64,000 nt of DNA from Streptomyces laurentii (GTDB taxonomy: Bacteria > Actinomycetota > Actinomycetes > Streptomycetales > Streptomycetaceae): assembly GCA_002355495.1 (NCBI GenBank), contig AP017424.1, forward strand, positions 1,860,001 to 1,924,000, in the 5' to 3' direction. Within the stretch, counting starts at the first letter, position 1. Each line of letters opens with the position of its first letter. Of this stretch, positions 26,225 to 35,206 are shown one piece after another. The notes below the pieces were generated by a model. The model was not told the DNA's origin, ran no database searches, and saw nothing but the letters and a program-made list of their open reading frames with translations. Both the position numbers and the translations under genes were made by a program.

Positions 26225-27018
26225 CAGAAGTGCGTCCCTCCGTCGACTCGGATCTCGGTGCCGGTGATGAATCGGCCGTCCTCGGAGGCGAGCATCGCGA
26301 CGACACCGGCGACGGTCTCGGGGCCGGCGAAGCCCTGCCCGAGGGCGGGGGCCAGCTTGGCGAAGAGCGACCAGTCGGTGTCCTCGGGCAGGCCGGGGCC
26401 CATGGACTGCTTGCTGGCGCCGGAGCCGTCGGTCATGCCGGAGGAGATGGAGCCGGGCTGGACGGCGGTGAAGCGGATGCCCTCCTTCGCGTACTCGGCG
26501 GCGAGGGCGTGCGTCATGGACTGGATGCCGCCCTTGCTGGCCGCGTAGGCCGCCATGTAGGGGTGGGCGAACATCGCGGAGGTGGAGGAGAAGTTGACGA
26601 CGGCCGGGGCCTCGCCCTCCCGCAGGGCCGGTATGGCCTCGCGGATCATCAGGAACGTACCGGTGAGGTTGATCCGCAGGACCTGCTCGAACGCGTCGAG
26701 GCTGGTCTCGTGGGTGTGCGAGGAGCGCAGCACGCCGGCCGCGTTCACCAGCACGTCCAGCCCGCCGAGGGCGGCGACGGCGGCCGCGACACCCTCGCGC
26801 ACCGACGTCTCGTCCGCCACGTTCACCACGACCGTCGTGAGGCGCCCGGCGGCGTCGCCGGCCTTGGCGACGGTGTCCTTGAGGCCGTCCTCGCTGATGT
26901 CGGCGGCGACGACGGTGCCGCCCTCCGCCAGCATGCGCAGGACGGTGGCCTGGCCGATGCCGGAGCCACCGCCGGTGACGAGTGCGCGGCGCCCTTCGTA
27001 GCGGGTCAGCTGATTCAT
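26224..27018 (-). CDS. Short-chain dehydrogenase/reductase (SDR)
   Basis: A 264-residue classical SDR with TGGGSGIGQATV, the NAD-type acidic residue in VVAADIS, VNAAGVLRSS (NNAG variant), FSSTSAM with catalytic Ser, YAASKGG (YxxxK) and the typical end ITGTEIRVDGGTHF. First gene of an operon with the next SDR. A TetR gene diverges from it across 133 bp containing a TGGCA/TGCCA inverted repeat, so it is probably the regulator's target. Substrate unknown. Confidence 0.92.
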   Translation of the reverse strand: MNQLTRYEGRRALVTGGGSGIGQATVLRMLAEGGTVVAADISEDGLKDTVAKAGDAAGRLTTVVVNVADETSVREGVAAAVAALGGLDVLVNAAGVLRSSHTHETSLDAFEQVLRINLTGTFLMIREAIPALREGEAPAVVNFSSTSAMFAHPYMAAYAASKGGIQSMTHALAAEYAKEGIRFTAVQPGSISSGMTDGSGASKQSMGPGLPEDTDWSLFAKLAPALGQGFAGPETVAGVVAMLASEDGRFITGTEIRVDGGTHF

Positions 27019-27088
27019 GACGACAACCTCTCGAGGTCGAGCTTCGCGGGGCCTTCCGGATCCCGTGGCTTACCACCGTACGCCCAAG

Positions 27089-27103
27089 TGGCACGTTTTG
27101 CCA
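27089..27103. promoter_or_regulatory. Inverted repeat TGGCACGTTTTGCCA, candidate TetR operator
   Basis: Perfect TGGCA/TGCCA arms with a 5-nt centre, 71-85 nt from the SDR start and 49-63 nt from the divergent TetR start. This is the usual place and symmetry for an autoregulated TetR site. Confidence 0.6.
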
Positions 27104-27151
27104 TACCTGCACACCATGCATTCCTGGCAGGCCCCGGCGTATTCTGAGGGA

Positions 27152-27793
27152 ATGAGTGCGAAGCCCCGTCCTTCGACCCTGACCGAGCGCCGCAAGGCCG
27201 CCACACAGCACGACATCGCGCGGGCCGCGGCCGAGCTGTTCACCGAGCGGGGGCCCGACGACACCACCGCCGAGGAGATCGCCCTGCGGGCGGGTGTCGC
27301 GCTGCGCACCTTCTACCGCTACTTCCGCTCCAAGCAGGACGCGGTCGCCCCGCTGCTCGCGGGCGGCGCCGACCGCTGGCGCGCCGCGCTCGCGGCGACC
27401 GAGCCGGGCGTCGCGCTGCCGACCGCCCTGGAGCGGTCCATCGCCGACTCGCTCACGGCCCGGGACGCGGCCGAGGAGGAGGGCCTGCGCTGGACCCGCG
27501 GACTGCTGCGCGCGGCCGAGGACGATCCGGCGCTGCGGGCCGTCTGGTACCGCGTCAACCAGGAGTCCGAGGAGCGTCTGCGCCTCGTCCTCGGCGGCCT
27601 CGCGGGCCCGGACGCCGACCCCCTCGCCCTCCGTCTGGCCGCCGCCGCGGCCACCGACGCCATCCGCATCGCCCTGGAGACCTGGTCCGAATCGGACGCC
27701 CCGACCTCCGGCGAGGGCGCCCCGGCCGACCTCGCCGTGCGCTGCCTGCGCGAACTGATGGGCGTCACGAGACTGCTGACCCGGGAAAGCTAA
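27152..27793 (+). CDS. TetR-family transcriptional regulator
   Basis: A 213-residue repressor. The N-terminal HTH is TQHDIARAAAELFTERGPDDTTAEEIALRAGVALRTFYRYFRSKQDAV, followed by a helical ligand-binding domain. Divergent from the two-SDR operon, which it presumably represses until a substrate-like ligand binds. Start ATG 27152 follows GAGGG closely; an upstream in-frame ATG at 27116 would extend into the candidate operator. The stop overlaps the convergent GNAT gene by 4 nt. Confidence 0.9.
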   Translation: MSAKPRPSTLTERRKAATQHDIARAAAELFTERGPDDTTAEEIALRAGVALRTFYRYFRSKQDAVAPLLAGGADRWRAALAATEPGVALPTALERSIADSLTARDAAEEEGLRWTRGLLRAAEDDPALRAVWYRVNQESEERLRLVLGGLAGPDADPLALRLAAAAATDAIRIALETWSESDAPTSGEGAPADLAVRCLRELMGVTRLLTRES

Positions 27794-28284
27794 AGCGCCC
27801 GCCCCATCAGGATGTCGTCCACGTACTCCCCGTCCAGCAGGAACTCCCCCGGCAGGACCCCTTCCACCGCGAAGCCCTCGGAGGCGTAGAGGGCCCGGGC
27901 GGGAGCGTTGTGCCCGAGCACCCTGAGCGTGAGCCGGGTGGCCCCCTCGCCGCGGGCGCGCTCCCCCGCGGCCCGCATCAGCGCCCGCGCCACCCCACGA
28001 CCCCGCGCGGCGGGGTCGACCGCGAGCCCCTGGATCTGCCGCACATGCGCGTTGCAGGCCAGCGGCGTGGACGACCCGACCCGCACATACCCGACCACCC
28101 CCAGGTCCTCCGTCTCGGCGACCAGGTAATGCGCGGGCACATGCCGCTCGTCGAAGAACTCCTGCCCCGGCTCAGGCCGGGGCATCACGGCATGCGACGG
28201 CGACCAGGTCTCCCGATCAAGCCGGGCGAGCACCTGCTCGTCCCCGGCCACGGCTTCACGAATCTCTACCCCACTCAAGATCAT
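27790..28284 (-). CDS. GNAT-family N-acetyltransferase
   Basis: A 164-residue acetyl-CoA-dependent acetyltransferase. Motif A is IQGLAVDPAARGRGVARALMRAAGERA with the acetyl-CoA pyrophosphate loop; motif B is LRVLGHNAPARALYASEGFAVEGVLPGEF. This resembles RimI/RimJ-like and small-molecule acetyltransferases; the acceptor is unknown. ATG 28284 has GGAGGG 7 nt upstream, and that ribosome site lies inside a run of four G-tracts that could fold into an RNA G-quadruplex (see the 28288-28501 entry). The 3' end overlaps TetR convergently by 4 nt. Confidence 0.87.
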   Translation of the reverse strand: MILSGVEIREAVAGDEQVLARLDRETWSPSHAVMPRPEPGQEFFDERHVPAHYLVAETEDLGVVGYVRVGSSTPLACNAHVRQIQGLAVDPAARGRGVARALMRAAGERARGEGATRLTLRVLGHNAPARALYASEGFAVEGVLPGEFLLDGEYVDDILMGRAL

Positions 28285-28287
28285 GAG

Positions 28288-28501
28288 CCCACCCTCCCCC
28301 ATCCCCTCCCGCCACTCCACCCCCACCCGCACCTTCCTCACCCACCCACCCCAGCCACCCACCAGCCCGCCCCGCGCCCGCGCCCCCACGACCACCACCA
28401 GCGCACCGCCCAACGCACCGCGCGCCCCACCCGCACACCCCCGCACCAGCGCGCTCCGCGCGCCCCCGCACGCGCGCTCCTCCCCACCCCTCCCCACCCC
28501 C
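28288..28501 (-). promoter_or_regulatory. Strand-asymmetric leader with three G-quadruplex motifs
   Basis: About 210 bases are almost only C and A on the plus strand, so the GNAT-sense RNA is G-rich. Three stretches fit the G3+N1-7 quadruplex pattern on the minus strand: 28288-28306, 28341-28360 and 28482-28501 (perfect four-G runs with one-base loops). The first includes the ribosome-binding site of the GNAT gene. No gene is supported here. Confidence 0.6.
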
Positions 28502-28587
28502 TACTCTCTTGCGAACTCCGGCATTCCGGGGACGTGTTGGGGGCATAGGCCTCCCACATGAAGCGCGAACGACCTGGGGAGGGGCAC

Positions 28588-29952
28588 GTGCGCGACTACT
28601 CGGACGTCGTCGTGGTGGGAGCCGGAATCGCCGGTCTCGCGGCGGCTCATCAGCTGACCACGGCGGGGCTCTCGGTCACGGTCCTGGAGGCCGCGCCGCA
28701 CGTCGGCGGCCGGCTGGCGACCGACGTCGTCGACGGCTTCCGGCTGGACCGGCTCGGGCCGCTGTTCACGTCGCCGGAGGTGGCGGGCGTCCCGTTGCGG
28801 CCGTTCACGCCGGGTGTGCTGGTGCATCAGGACGGACGGTACGGACGGTGGGGCGCGCCGCACGCGCGCTGGAGCCCACGGGGCACGACGGGTGGCCGGG
28901 GCGCGGCGGTGCCGTGGGGCACGACGGGCGCACGGAGCACGACCGGCGTACGGGCCGCGGGCGGCGGCGCCCGCGGGGTGGCGCGCGCGCTGGCCGGCGC
29001 GCCCCGCAATCCGGCGGCGTCGCTGGACCAGGCGCGGCTCGGCGCCTCGCTGGTGCGGCTCGCCACGACGCCGGCGCAGCGGATCCTGACCCGCGCCGAG
29101 CGGACGGCCCGGGAGGCCCTGACGGTCCGGCTGCCCGGCCGTACGGTCCACGGGGTGCTGCGTCCGCTGCTCGGCGCGCTGCTGGGCGATCCGGACATGG
29201 CGACGTCCAGCCGGCGCGCGGATCTGGCGCTGCGGTCCTTCGCGCGGGGCCGGCTGGGAGTACCCGAGGGCGGTTCGGGCGCGCTGCTGGAGCGGCTGGT
29301 GGCGGCGCTGCCGCCGGGCACGGTGCGGACCGGGGTGCGGGTCACGGAGGCGTCGATCTCGCGGGTGACGACGGCGGAGCACGGGGTGTTCCGGTGCCGT
29401 TCGGTGGTGGTGGCGACGGGCGGCCGGTCGGCGGCGGAGCTGCTGCCGGGGCTGCGGGTGCCGGAGTACCGGGCGGCGACGGTGGTGCACCACGCGGCAC
29501 CGCTGGCGCCGATGTCCGAGCCGGTGCTGCTCCTGGAATCGGATCCGGGCGGCCCGGTGGCGTACACGGCGGTGATGAGCGCGGTCGATCCGGCACGGGC
29601 CCCGGCGGGCCGGGCCCTGGTCACGTCGACGGTGCTGGGCGGGCCGCCGGACGGCGACGACACCGAGCGCCGGGTGCGCAAGCATCTGGCGACGCTGTAC
29701 GGGGTGTCCACGGACGACTGGGAGCCGCTGGCGGTGCGGCACACCCGGGACGCGTTCCCGGTGATGCGCCCGCCGTTCGACCCCGAGCGCCCGGTACGGG
29801 TCCTGTCGGGCCTGTACGTGTGCGGTGACCACCGGGCGACGGGCACCCCGTTCGGCGCGCTCACGTCCGCCGGCCGCGCCGCCACCGCGCTCCTCGCGGA
29901 CCTGGGCGCGCGTCCGGCCGAGCCGTCCCGGCCGGACGCGTCGGCGGCGTAG
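28588..29952 (+). CDS. FAD-dependent oxidoreductase (amine oxidase/phytoene desaturase-like)
   Basis: About 454 residues. The N-terminal FAD-binding beta-alpha-beta fold is DVVVVGAGIAGLAAAHQL with VLEAAPHVGGRL, and the C-terminal FAD motif is LYVCGDHRATGTPFGALTSAGRAATALL. It fits the NAD(P)-binding Rossmann/amine-oxidase family acting on hydrophobic or amine substrates. An insertion at about 95-130 is Gly/Thr/Arg low complexity. GTG 28588 has GGGAGG 4 nt upstream and begins RDYSDVVVV; an ATG 10 codons earlier (28558) lacks a ribosome site but is possible. Transcribed alone. Confidence 0.85.
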   Translation: MRDYSDVVVVGAGIAGLAAAHQLTTAGLSVTVLEAAPHVGGRLATDVVDGFRLDRLGPLFTSPEVAGVPLRPFTPGVLVHQDGRYGRWGAPHARWSPRGTTGGRGAAVPWGTTGARSTTGVRAAGGGARGVARALAGAPRNPAASLDQARLGASLVRLATTPAQRILTRAERTAREALTVRLPGRTVHGVLRPLLGALLGDPDMATSSRRADLALRSFARGRLGVPEGGSGALLERLVAALPPGTVRTGVRVTEASISRVTTAEHGVFRCRSVVVATGGRSAAELLPGLRVPEYRAATVVHHAAPLAPMSEPVLLLESDPGGPVAYTAVMSAVDPARAPAGRALVTSTVLGGPPDGDDTERRVRKHLATLYGVSTDDWEPLAVRHTRDAFPVMRPPFDPERPVRVLSGLYVCGDHRATGTPFGALTSAGRAATALLADLGARPAEPSRPDASAA

Positions 29953-29989
29953 TCCCAAGCCGGGCCGCGAAGAGCCCAGGCCCCCGAGA

Positions 29990-31477
29990 TCAGCCCAGCG
30001 CGGCCACCCGGTCGCGGTAGGTGCGGACCGCGGGGGCGTCGCGGTACGGCTCCAGGCGGCGTTCGAAGTCGCGTACGTACTCCACCGCCCGCGCCGACCG
30101 CATCTCCGCGGCCTGCTGCGCCGCCTCCGCGCCGAGGGCGCACGCCTGGTCCAGCTCGCCGAGCGCGAGCCGGGCCGAGGCGAGCACCACCCGGCAGAAC
30201 AGCCGGCTGCGGGCGTGGCCGGGGCCGCGGAGCTGGAGCGCGCGTTCGGCGTGCTGGGCCGCGGCCCGGTACTGCTGGAGGTCGCGGTGGCAGTGCCCGA
30301 AGTCGTCGGCGAGCTGGGCCTCGTCGTAGAACTTGGCCCAGTACGGCACCTCGTCGCCCGGCCTGGCCGCGTCCAGCGCGCGTTCGGCGCGGGCGAGGGC
30401 CGCCCCGCAGGCGCGCGCCTCGCCGAGCACGCCGTGCCCGCGCGCCTCGACCGCGTGCAGCAGGGCCTGGACGACGGGCGGCGCGGCCGAGCCGACGCCC
30501 TGCTGGGCGACCCGGGCGAGCTGGACGGCCTCGCGGCCGTGCCCGAGGTAGACGGCCTGGTGACTCATGGTGATGAGGACGTACGAGCCGTACGCCCGGT
30601 CGCCGGCGGCCTGGGCGAGCCTCAGCGCCTGGACGAAGTACCGCTGGGCGAGCCCGTGCGCGGCGATGTCGTACGAGGTCCAGCCGGCCAGCCGGGTGAG
30701 GTCGGCGACCGCGCCGAACAGCCGGCGCCCGACGCTCTCGCCGTAGGTGCCGCGCAGCATCGGCTCGGCCTCGTGTTCGAGGTAGCGGACCAGGGCCTGG
30801 CGGGCGTGGCCGCCGCCGTAGGCCTGGTCGAGGGTGCGGAACAGTTCGCCGACGGAGCGCAGCGCGGCGATGTCGCCGCTGGAGACCCGCTGTCCGGGGC
30901 CCCGGTCGGTGCCGCGCTGGCGGGGCAGCCCGTACCGGCCCTGCGGCGGGACCCGCGGCTCGGCACCCGTACCGGATCCGGTGCCTCCGCCGGAAGCGCC
31001 CGGCGCCCCGCCGCCCGGATCACCGCGGGCCACGCGCTCGTCGGCGCGGCCGATCAGCCAGTCGCGGCTGGGCACGACGAGCCCGGCCGGGGTGAAGGCG
31101 ATCTTGCGCAGTTCGGCGTGGCTGCCGGAGTCCTTGCGCCACAGGCCGCTGACGATGTCGACGGCCTCCTCGGGGGTCGCGGCGAACTCCAGGCCCGCGT
31201 AGACGGGCGCGCAGGCGTCGAGTCCCAGGTCCTGGGCGGACAGCCGGCGGCCGAGCCGGCGGGTGAAGACCTCGGCGATCAGGGCCGGGGTGGTGCCGCG
31301 TGGCTGCTGGCCGCGCAGCCATCGGGTCACCGAGGTCTTGTCGTACCGCAGGTCGAGTCCGTGCTCCAGGCCGAGCTGGTCCACCCGCCTGGCGAGACCC
31401 GCGTTCGAGAAGCCGGCTTCGGCGATGAGCGCGGCGAGCTGGCGGTTCGGCATGCGCTGCGAGGGTCGTTCCGTCAT
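29990..31477 (-). CDS. NsdA-like regulator: N-terminal HTH plus TPR repeats
   Basis: A 495-residue cytoplasmic protein. Residues 1-75 carry an HTH-like region typical of the NsdA/NsdB group (RQLAALIAEAGFSNAGLARRVD, then YDKTSVTRWLRGQQPRG). After a Gly-rich linker (about 155-190), tetratricopeptide-type helices run from 220 to the end. In Streptomyces, NsdA is a negative regulator of sporulation and antibiotic production; this gene is a family member, not necessarily the orthologue. The partner or ligand is unknown. Divergent from lipB. Confidence 0.82.
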   Translation of the reverse strand: MTERPSQRMPNRQLAALIAEAGFSNAGLARRVDQLGLEHGLDLRYDKTSVTRWLRGQQPRGTTPALIAEVFTRRLGRRLSAQDLGLDACAPVYAGLEFAATPEEAVDIVSGLWRKDSGSHAELRKIAFTPAGLVVPSRDWLIGRADERVARGDPGGGAPGASGGGTGSGTGAEPRVPPQGRYGLPRQRGTDRGPGQRVSSGDIAALRSVGELFRTLDQAYGGGHARQALVRYLEHEAEPMLRGTYGESVGRRLFGAVADLTRLAGWTSYDIAAHGLAQRYFVQALRLAQAAGDRAYGSYVLITMSHQAVYLGHGREAVQLARVAQQGVGSAAPPVVQALLHAVEARGHGVLGEARACGAALARAERALDAARPGDEVPYWAKFYDEAQLADDFGHCHRDLQQYRAAAQHAERALQLRGPGHARSRLFCRVVLASARLALGELDQACALGAEAAQQAAEMRSARAVEYVRDFERRLEPYRDAPAVRTYRDRVAALG

Positions 31478-31822
31478 CAGCTGTGCGGTCTCCTGCCTTC
31501 CGGGCCCGGGGTGGCAGCCCGTATGGACCTATATGGCCCTCATGGAACGGCGCGAATTTAGCCCTCTTCACCGCGTTTACCGGCAGCTTTTCCGCACATT
31601 CATCCGATCGTGTGAGGATCGGCGACCCGCTGACGCGGCCTCCCGCGCGACCCCGGAACACCCTCCCGCCCCGCCGTGGCCCGGCTCCCGCCCCGCGCAC
31701 CTGCCCGGGGGCGGCCGGTCATACCGCCGTACAGTTGCGTCGGCGTGATTGACGCATGGCGCCGAGCCGGCTCCCGCCCCGGGACGACCCCCGGAACCCG
31801 GCTCCGGCACCCAGGAGGAGGC
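31478..31822. other. Divergent promoter region between NsdA-like gene and lipB
   Basis: No gene is supported. There is an AT-rich patch at 31520-31600 (CCTATATGG, GAATTTAGCC, CGTTTACCGG) on the regulator side, and a TACAGT at 31730-31735 that could be the -10 of lipB. I see no clear symmetric operator or terminator. Confidence 0.45.
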
Positions 31823-32680
31823 ATGGCCGTGAGTGAGCTGCGATTCGTCCGTGTGGGCTTCGGCGAGGACGCCGTCGACTACCAGGTGGCGTGGGACAAG
31901 CAGCGCGAGGTGCACGCCGCCCGGTTCGCGGACGAGATCGAGGACACCTGCCTGCTCCTCGAACACCCGCCCGTGTACACCGCCGGCCGGCGCACCGAGG
32001 ACAGCGAACGACCGCTGGACGGGACGCCCGTGGTGGACGTGGACCGCGGCGGCAAGATCACCTGGCACGGCCCCGGCCAGCTGGTCGGCTACCCGATCAT
32101 GAAGCTGCCCCGCCCGGTCGACGTGGTCGCGCACGTGCGCCGCCTGGAGGAGGCGCTGATCCGTACCGCCGCCGGCTTCGGCCTGGAGACCACCCGCATC
32201 GAGGGCCGCAGCGGCGTCTGGGTGCTCGGCGACCCCGTCGAGTCCCGCCCGGCGATCGGCGGCCTGTCTCTGGACCTCGCCCCCGGGATCGAGCCGGCGG
32301 CCGACCCCCGGCTCACGGACAGCGAGTTCGACCCGCGGCTCAACGGCCCCGAGTACGCCCCGTCCAACGCCGGCCAGCGCCGCGAGGACCGCAAGCTCGC
32401 GGCCATCGGCATCCGGGTCGCCAAGGGCGTGACGATGCACGGCTTCTCGTTCAACGTGAACCCGGACAACACCTGGTTCGACCGGATCATCCCGTGCGGC
32501 ATCCGCGACGCCGGCGTCGCCTCGCTCGCGAACGAACTGGGCCGCGACATCACGATCGAGGAAGTCCTCCCGGTCGTCGAACGGCATCTGCGCGACGTGA
32601 TGGCCGAGGCGACGCCGAAGCCGCGGGACGTCGAGGCGGAACAGCGGGCCGTACACGAGCACGAGCGGGCCTCGGCCTGA
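31823..32680 (+). CDS. lipB: Octanoyltransferase
   Basis: A 285-residue cytosolic enzyme that moves octanoyl from acyl carrier protein to the lipoyl-domain Lys, the first step of lipoate assembly. Motifs are [48 protein letters not shown] with the catalytic Lys, and [14 protein letters not shown] with the acyl-thioester Cys. An extra segment of about 45 residues between VWVLGD and KLAAIGI (ending NAGQRREDR) makes it longer than the E. coli type. Start ATG 31823 has GGAGGAGG just upstream. lipA follows 102 nt downstream. The pair serves SucB and other lipoylated proteins. Confidence 0.96.
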   Translation: MAVSELRFVRVGFGEDAVDYQVAWDKQREVHAARFADEIEDTCLLLEHPPVYTAGRRTEDSERPLDGTPVVDVDRGGKITWHGPGQLVGYPIMKLPRPVDVVAHVRRLEEALIRTAAGFGLETTRIEGRSGVWVLGDPVESRPAIGGLSLDLAPGIEPAADPRLTDSEFDPRLNGPEYAPSNAGQRREDRKLAAIGIRVAKGVTMHGFSFNVNPDNTWFDRIIPCGIRDAGVASLANELGRDITIEEVLPVVERHLRDVMAEATPKPRDVEAEQRAVHEHERASA

Positions 32681-32782
32681 GGAATGCCAGGCTCGGGCCA
32701 GAGGTTGGCCAGAGCGTCAAGGCATAAGAAGCAACGGGCGTACCCTGGTGTGCGCCGAAGAATCGAAGCTACAGGAGCCGAT

Positions 32783-33772
32783 GTGTCCGCAGTCGCACCC
32801 GACGGACGCAAGATGCTGCGCCTGGAGGTCCGGAACAGCCAGACCCCCATCGAGCGCAAGCCCGAGTGGATCAAGACCCGGGCGAAGATGGGGCCCGAGT
32901 ACACGAAGATGCAGAGTCTCGTGAAGAGCGAGGGCCTGCACACGGTCTGCCAGGAGGCGGGCTGTCCCAACATCTTCGAGTGCTGGGAGGACCGCGAGGC
33001 GACCTTCCTCATCGGTGGCGACCAGTGCACCCGGCGCTGCGACTTCTGCCAGATCGACACCGGCAAGCCGCAGGCCCTGGACCGGGACGAGCCGCGCCGC
33101 GTGGGCGAGTCCGTCGTCACGATGGACCTGAACTACGCCACCATCACCGGCGTCGCGCGCGACGACCTGGAGGACGGCGGCGCCTGGCTGTACGCGGAGA
33201 CCGTGCGCCAGATCCACCAGCAGACCGCGGAGCGCGCCGCCGGCCGCACCAAGGTCGAGCTGCTCGCCCCCGACTTCAACGCGGTGCCGGAGCTGCTCCA
33301 GCAGGTCTTCGATTCCCGCCCCGAGGTCTTCGCGCACAACGTCGAGACGGTGCCGCGGATCTTCAAGCGGATCCGTCCGGGCTTCCGGTACGAGCGTTCC
33401 CTCGACGTCATCACCCAGGCGCGGGACTACGGTCTGGTCACGAAGTCCAACCTGATCCTCGGCATGGGCGAGACCCGCGAGGAGATCAGCGAGGCGCTGC
33501 AGCAGCTGCACGACGCGGGCTGCGAGCTCATCACCATCACGCAGTACCTGCGGCCGTCGGTCCGGCATCACCCCGTGGAGCGCTGGGTGAAGCCGCAGGA
33601 GTTCGTGGAGCTGAAGGAGGAGGCCGACGAGATCGGCTTCTCCGGTGTCATGTCGGGCCCGCTGGTCCGCTCCTCGTACCGCGCGGGCCGGCTGTACCAG
33701 CAGGCCATGGAGCGGCGCGGCGAGACCGCGGGCGCGGCCACGGCCGTCGCCAACGCGACGCAGGCCGTCTGA
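32783..33772 (+). CDS. lipA: Lipoyl synthase
   Basis: A 329-residue radical-SAM enzyme that inserts two sulfurs into the protein-bound octanoyl group. The auxiliary cluster motif is [12 protein letters not shown] (CxxxxCxxxxxC), the radical-SAM motif is CTRRCDFC (CxxxCxxC), and the C-terminal RSSY motif, whose Ser ligates the auxiliary cluster, is present. Start GTG 32783 has AGGAG 6 nt upstream and begins [14 protein letters not shown]; the ATG at 32781 is out of frame. A strong terminator follows at 33817. Confidence 0.97.
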   Translation: MSAVAPDGRKMLRLEVRNSQTPIERKPEWIKTRAKMGPEYTKMQSLVKSEGLHTVCQEAGCPNIFECWEDREATFLIGGDQCTRRCDFCQIDTGKPQALDRDEPRRVGESVVTMDLNYATITGVARDDLEDGGAWLYAETVRQIHQQTAERAAGRTKVELLAPDFNAVPELLQQVFDSRPEVFAHNVETVPRIFKRIRPGFRYERSLDVITQARDYGLVTKSNLILGMGETREEISEALQQLHDAGCELITITQYLRPSVRHHPVERWVKPQEFVELKEEADEIGFSGVMSGPLVRSSYRAGRLYQQAMERRGETAGAATAVANATQAV

Positions 33773-33816
33773 CGACGCCTTTCCTCATGACGCCTTCCGC
33801 GCGCCCTGAGCCCTTT

Positions 33817-33853
33817 CCGGTGGCCGTCCGTACCTCGTACGGGCGGCCACCGG
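33817..33853. terminator. Terminator hairpin of lipA
   Basis: CCGGTGGCCGTCCGTAC pairs with GTACGGGCGGCCACCGG (17-bp stem with one T-G pair) around a CTC loop, 44 nt after the lipA stop. Confidence 0.85.
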
Positions 33854-34030
33854 CCGTTGGGGCGGTGGGCGCGGCGGGGTCACGGGGCCGGGGCGTCCGG
33901 GCCGGGGGCATCCGGACCGGTGGGCGGCACGGTTTCACCTGTGTTTGACCGCCGGGTCACGTCCTGGTAACACCGATTTGTGAGTGTGTACGCACGCACC
34001 GCAACCGAGTGCCCACGGAGGTCCCCTCCC

Positions 34031-34240
34031 ATGCAGGCCGCGCACGTCCGAACCCTGCCGTTCCCGTCCATCACCGGCGCCCTCCGGGCCGTCGAGGCCC
34101 TGCTGCTCGCACGCGGCCAGCGCACCGCCCGGCGCAACGCGTGGAACTCGGTCCTGGAGGACCGGCGCCGCGCGAAGGACCGGGTGGAGGCCCAGCGCGT
34201 GATGGAGGCCGTGGCGGGGCCCGCCTCGCGGGCCACGTAA
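34031..34240 (+). CDS. Small basic conserved protein
   Basis: A 69-residue protein, MQAAHVRTLPFPSITGALR..., with a strongly basic central helix (GQRTARRNAWNSVLEDRRRAKDRVEAQRVMEA). GGAGGT at 34017-34022 is well placed before ATG 34031, much better than the upstream GTG/ATG codons. No signal peptide or membrane helix. Function unknown; the charge suggests a nucleic-acid or membrane contact. It ends 10 nt before the DUF4191 start, so they are likely cotranscribed. Confidence 0.75.
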   Translation: MQAAHVRTLPFPSITGALRAVEALLLARGQRTARRNAWNSVLEDRRRAKDRVEAQRVMEAVAGPASRAT

Positions 34241-34250
34241 ACTTCAGGAC

Positions 34251-34961
34251 ATGGCGAGGAAGGCAAACACGGGCGGCGCTGACGCCGCGAACCCCGGGCG
34301 ACTGAAGCAGATCGCCCTCACGTACAAGATGACCCGGAAGGCCGACCCGATGGTCGGTCTCGTCGTCGCGGGCGTGGGCATCGTCGTACTCGGTGTCCTC
34401 CTCGCGATCGGTTTCCTCATCGGACACCCGCTCTACCTGGGCATTCTCGGTTTCGTCCTGGCGTTCCTGGCGATGGCCATCGTCTTCGGCCGGCGTGCCG
34501 AGAAGGCGGCTTTCGGCCAGATGGAGGGCCAGCCGGGCGCCGCCGCGGCGGTGCTGCAGAACGTCGGGCGCGGCTGGACCGTGACCCCGGCGGTGGCGAT
34601 GAACCGCAGCCAGGACGTGGTGCACCGGGCGGTCAGCCGCGCGGGCATCGTGCTGGTGGCGGAGGGCAACCCGAACCGGGTGAAGCCGCTGCTCGCGGCC
34701 GAGAAGAAGAAGATGGCCCGGATCGTCCTCGACGTGCCGGTGACCGACATCATCGTCGGTGACGACGAGGCCGCCGGTCAGGTGCCGCTGAAGAAGATCC
34801 GAACGAAGATGCTCAAGCTGCCGCGCGTGCTCGCCGGCCCCCAGGTGACGGCGGCCAACGACCGGCTGCGCGCGATGGGCGACCTGATGAGCAACATGCC
34901 GCTGCCCAAGGGTCCGATGCCGAAGGGCATGCGGATGCCGCGCGGCGGAAAGATGCGCTGA
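34251..34961 (+). CDS. DUF4191 integral membrane protein
   Basis: A 236-residue protein of the actinobacterial DUF4191 family. A short basic N-terminus (KANTGGADAANPGRLKQIALTYKMT) leads to two transmembrane helices at about 35-56 and 60-80. A cytoplasmic domain follows (AAAVLQNVGRGWTVTPAVAMNR; IVLVAEGNPNRVKPLLAAEKKK), with a tail rich in Met, Pro, Gly and Lys (LPKGPMPKGMRMPRGGKM). Function unknown; the usual neighbours in actinobacteria are lipA and glnA, as here. A strong terminator follows. Confidence 0.9.
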   Translation: MARKANTGGADAANPGRLKQIALTYKMTRKADPMVGLVVAGVGIVVLGVLLAIGFLIGHPLYLGILGFVLAFLAMAIVFGRRAEKAAFGQMEGQPGAAAAVLQNVGRGWTVTPAVAMNRSQDVVHRAVSRAGIVLVAEGNPNRVKPLLAAEKKKMARIVLDVPVTDIIVGDDEAAGQVPLKKIRTKMLKLPRVLAGPQVTAANDRLRAMGDLMSNMPLPKGPMPKGMRMPRGGKMR

Positions 34962-34989
34962 GGCTCACGCTCTCTGGCTACACGCTCAA

Positions 34990-35034
34990 GAGGGGCGTCC
35001 CGGACCTGTCGATGGTCCGGGGCGCCCCTTTTCT
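34990..35034 (+). terminator. Intrinsic terminator with T-tract
   Basis: GGGGCGTCCCGGACC (from 34992) pairs with GGTCCGGGGCGCCCC (to 35028) around TGTCGAT, followed by TTTTCTT. This classical rho-independent form ends the DUF4191 transcript. Confidence 0.9.
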
Positions 35035-35186
35035 TGTACGCGTCGTGTGCGCAGATGACGGACTGATCAAGGGATCGGACCGAATCCGATCACGGTTTCA
35101 CCGGTCCGAACCGGACGAGGCCGGGTCGGACGGGAGTTGACCGGAGACGACAGGAGACGACCGGATCAGGCAACATCGACCCCGGT

Positions 35187-35206
35187 CGGATCGGATCGGA
35201 TCGGAT
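35187..35206. repeat. (CGGAT)4 short tandem repeat
   Basis: Four perfect CGGAT units end at the last codon of the RDD gene; GATC-containing repeats continue at 35207-35216. Short enough to be chance in this GATC-rich spacer, but it touches the gene's 3' end. Confidence 0.6.

Noticed and set aside
32781-32783. ATG start for lipA
   Set aside because: It is out of frame; the GTG at 32783 is in frame, well spaced from AGGAG, and begins the expected sequence.
34990-35034. Hairpin as a tRNA or small RNA gene
   Set aside because: A single perfect stem with T-tract right after a coding stop is a terminator; no cloverleaf can be drawn.
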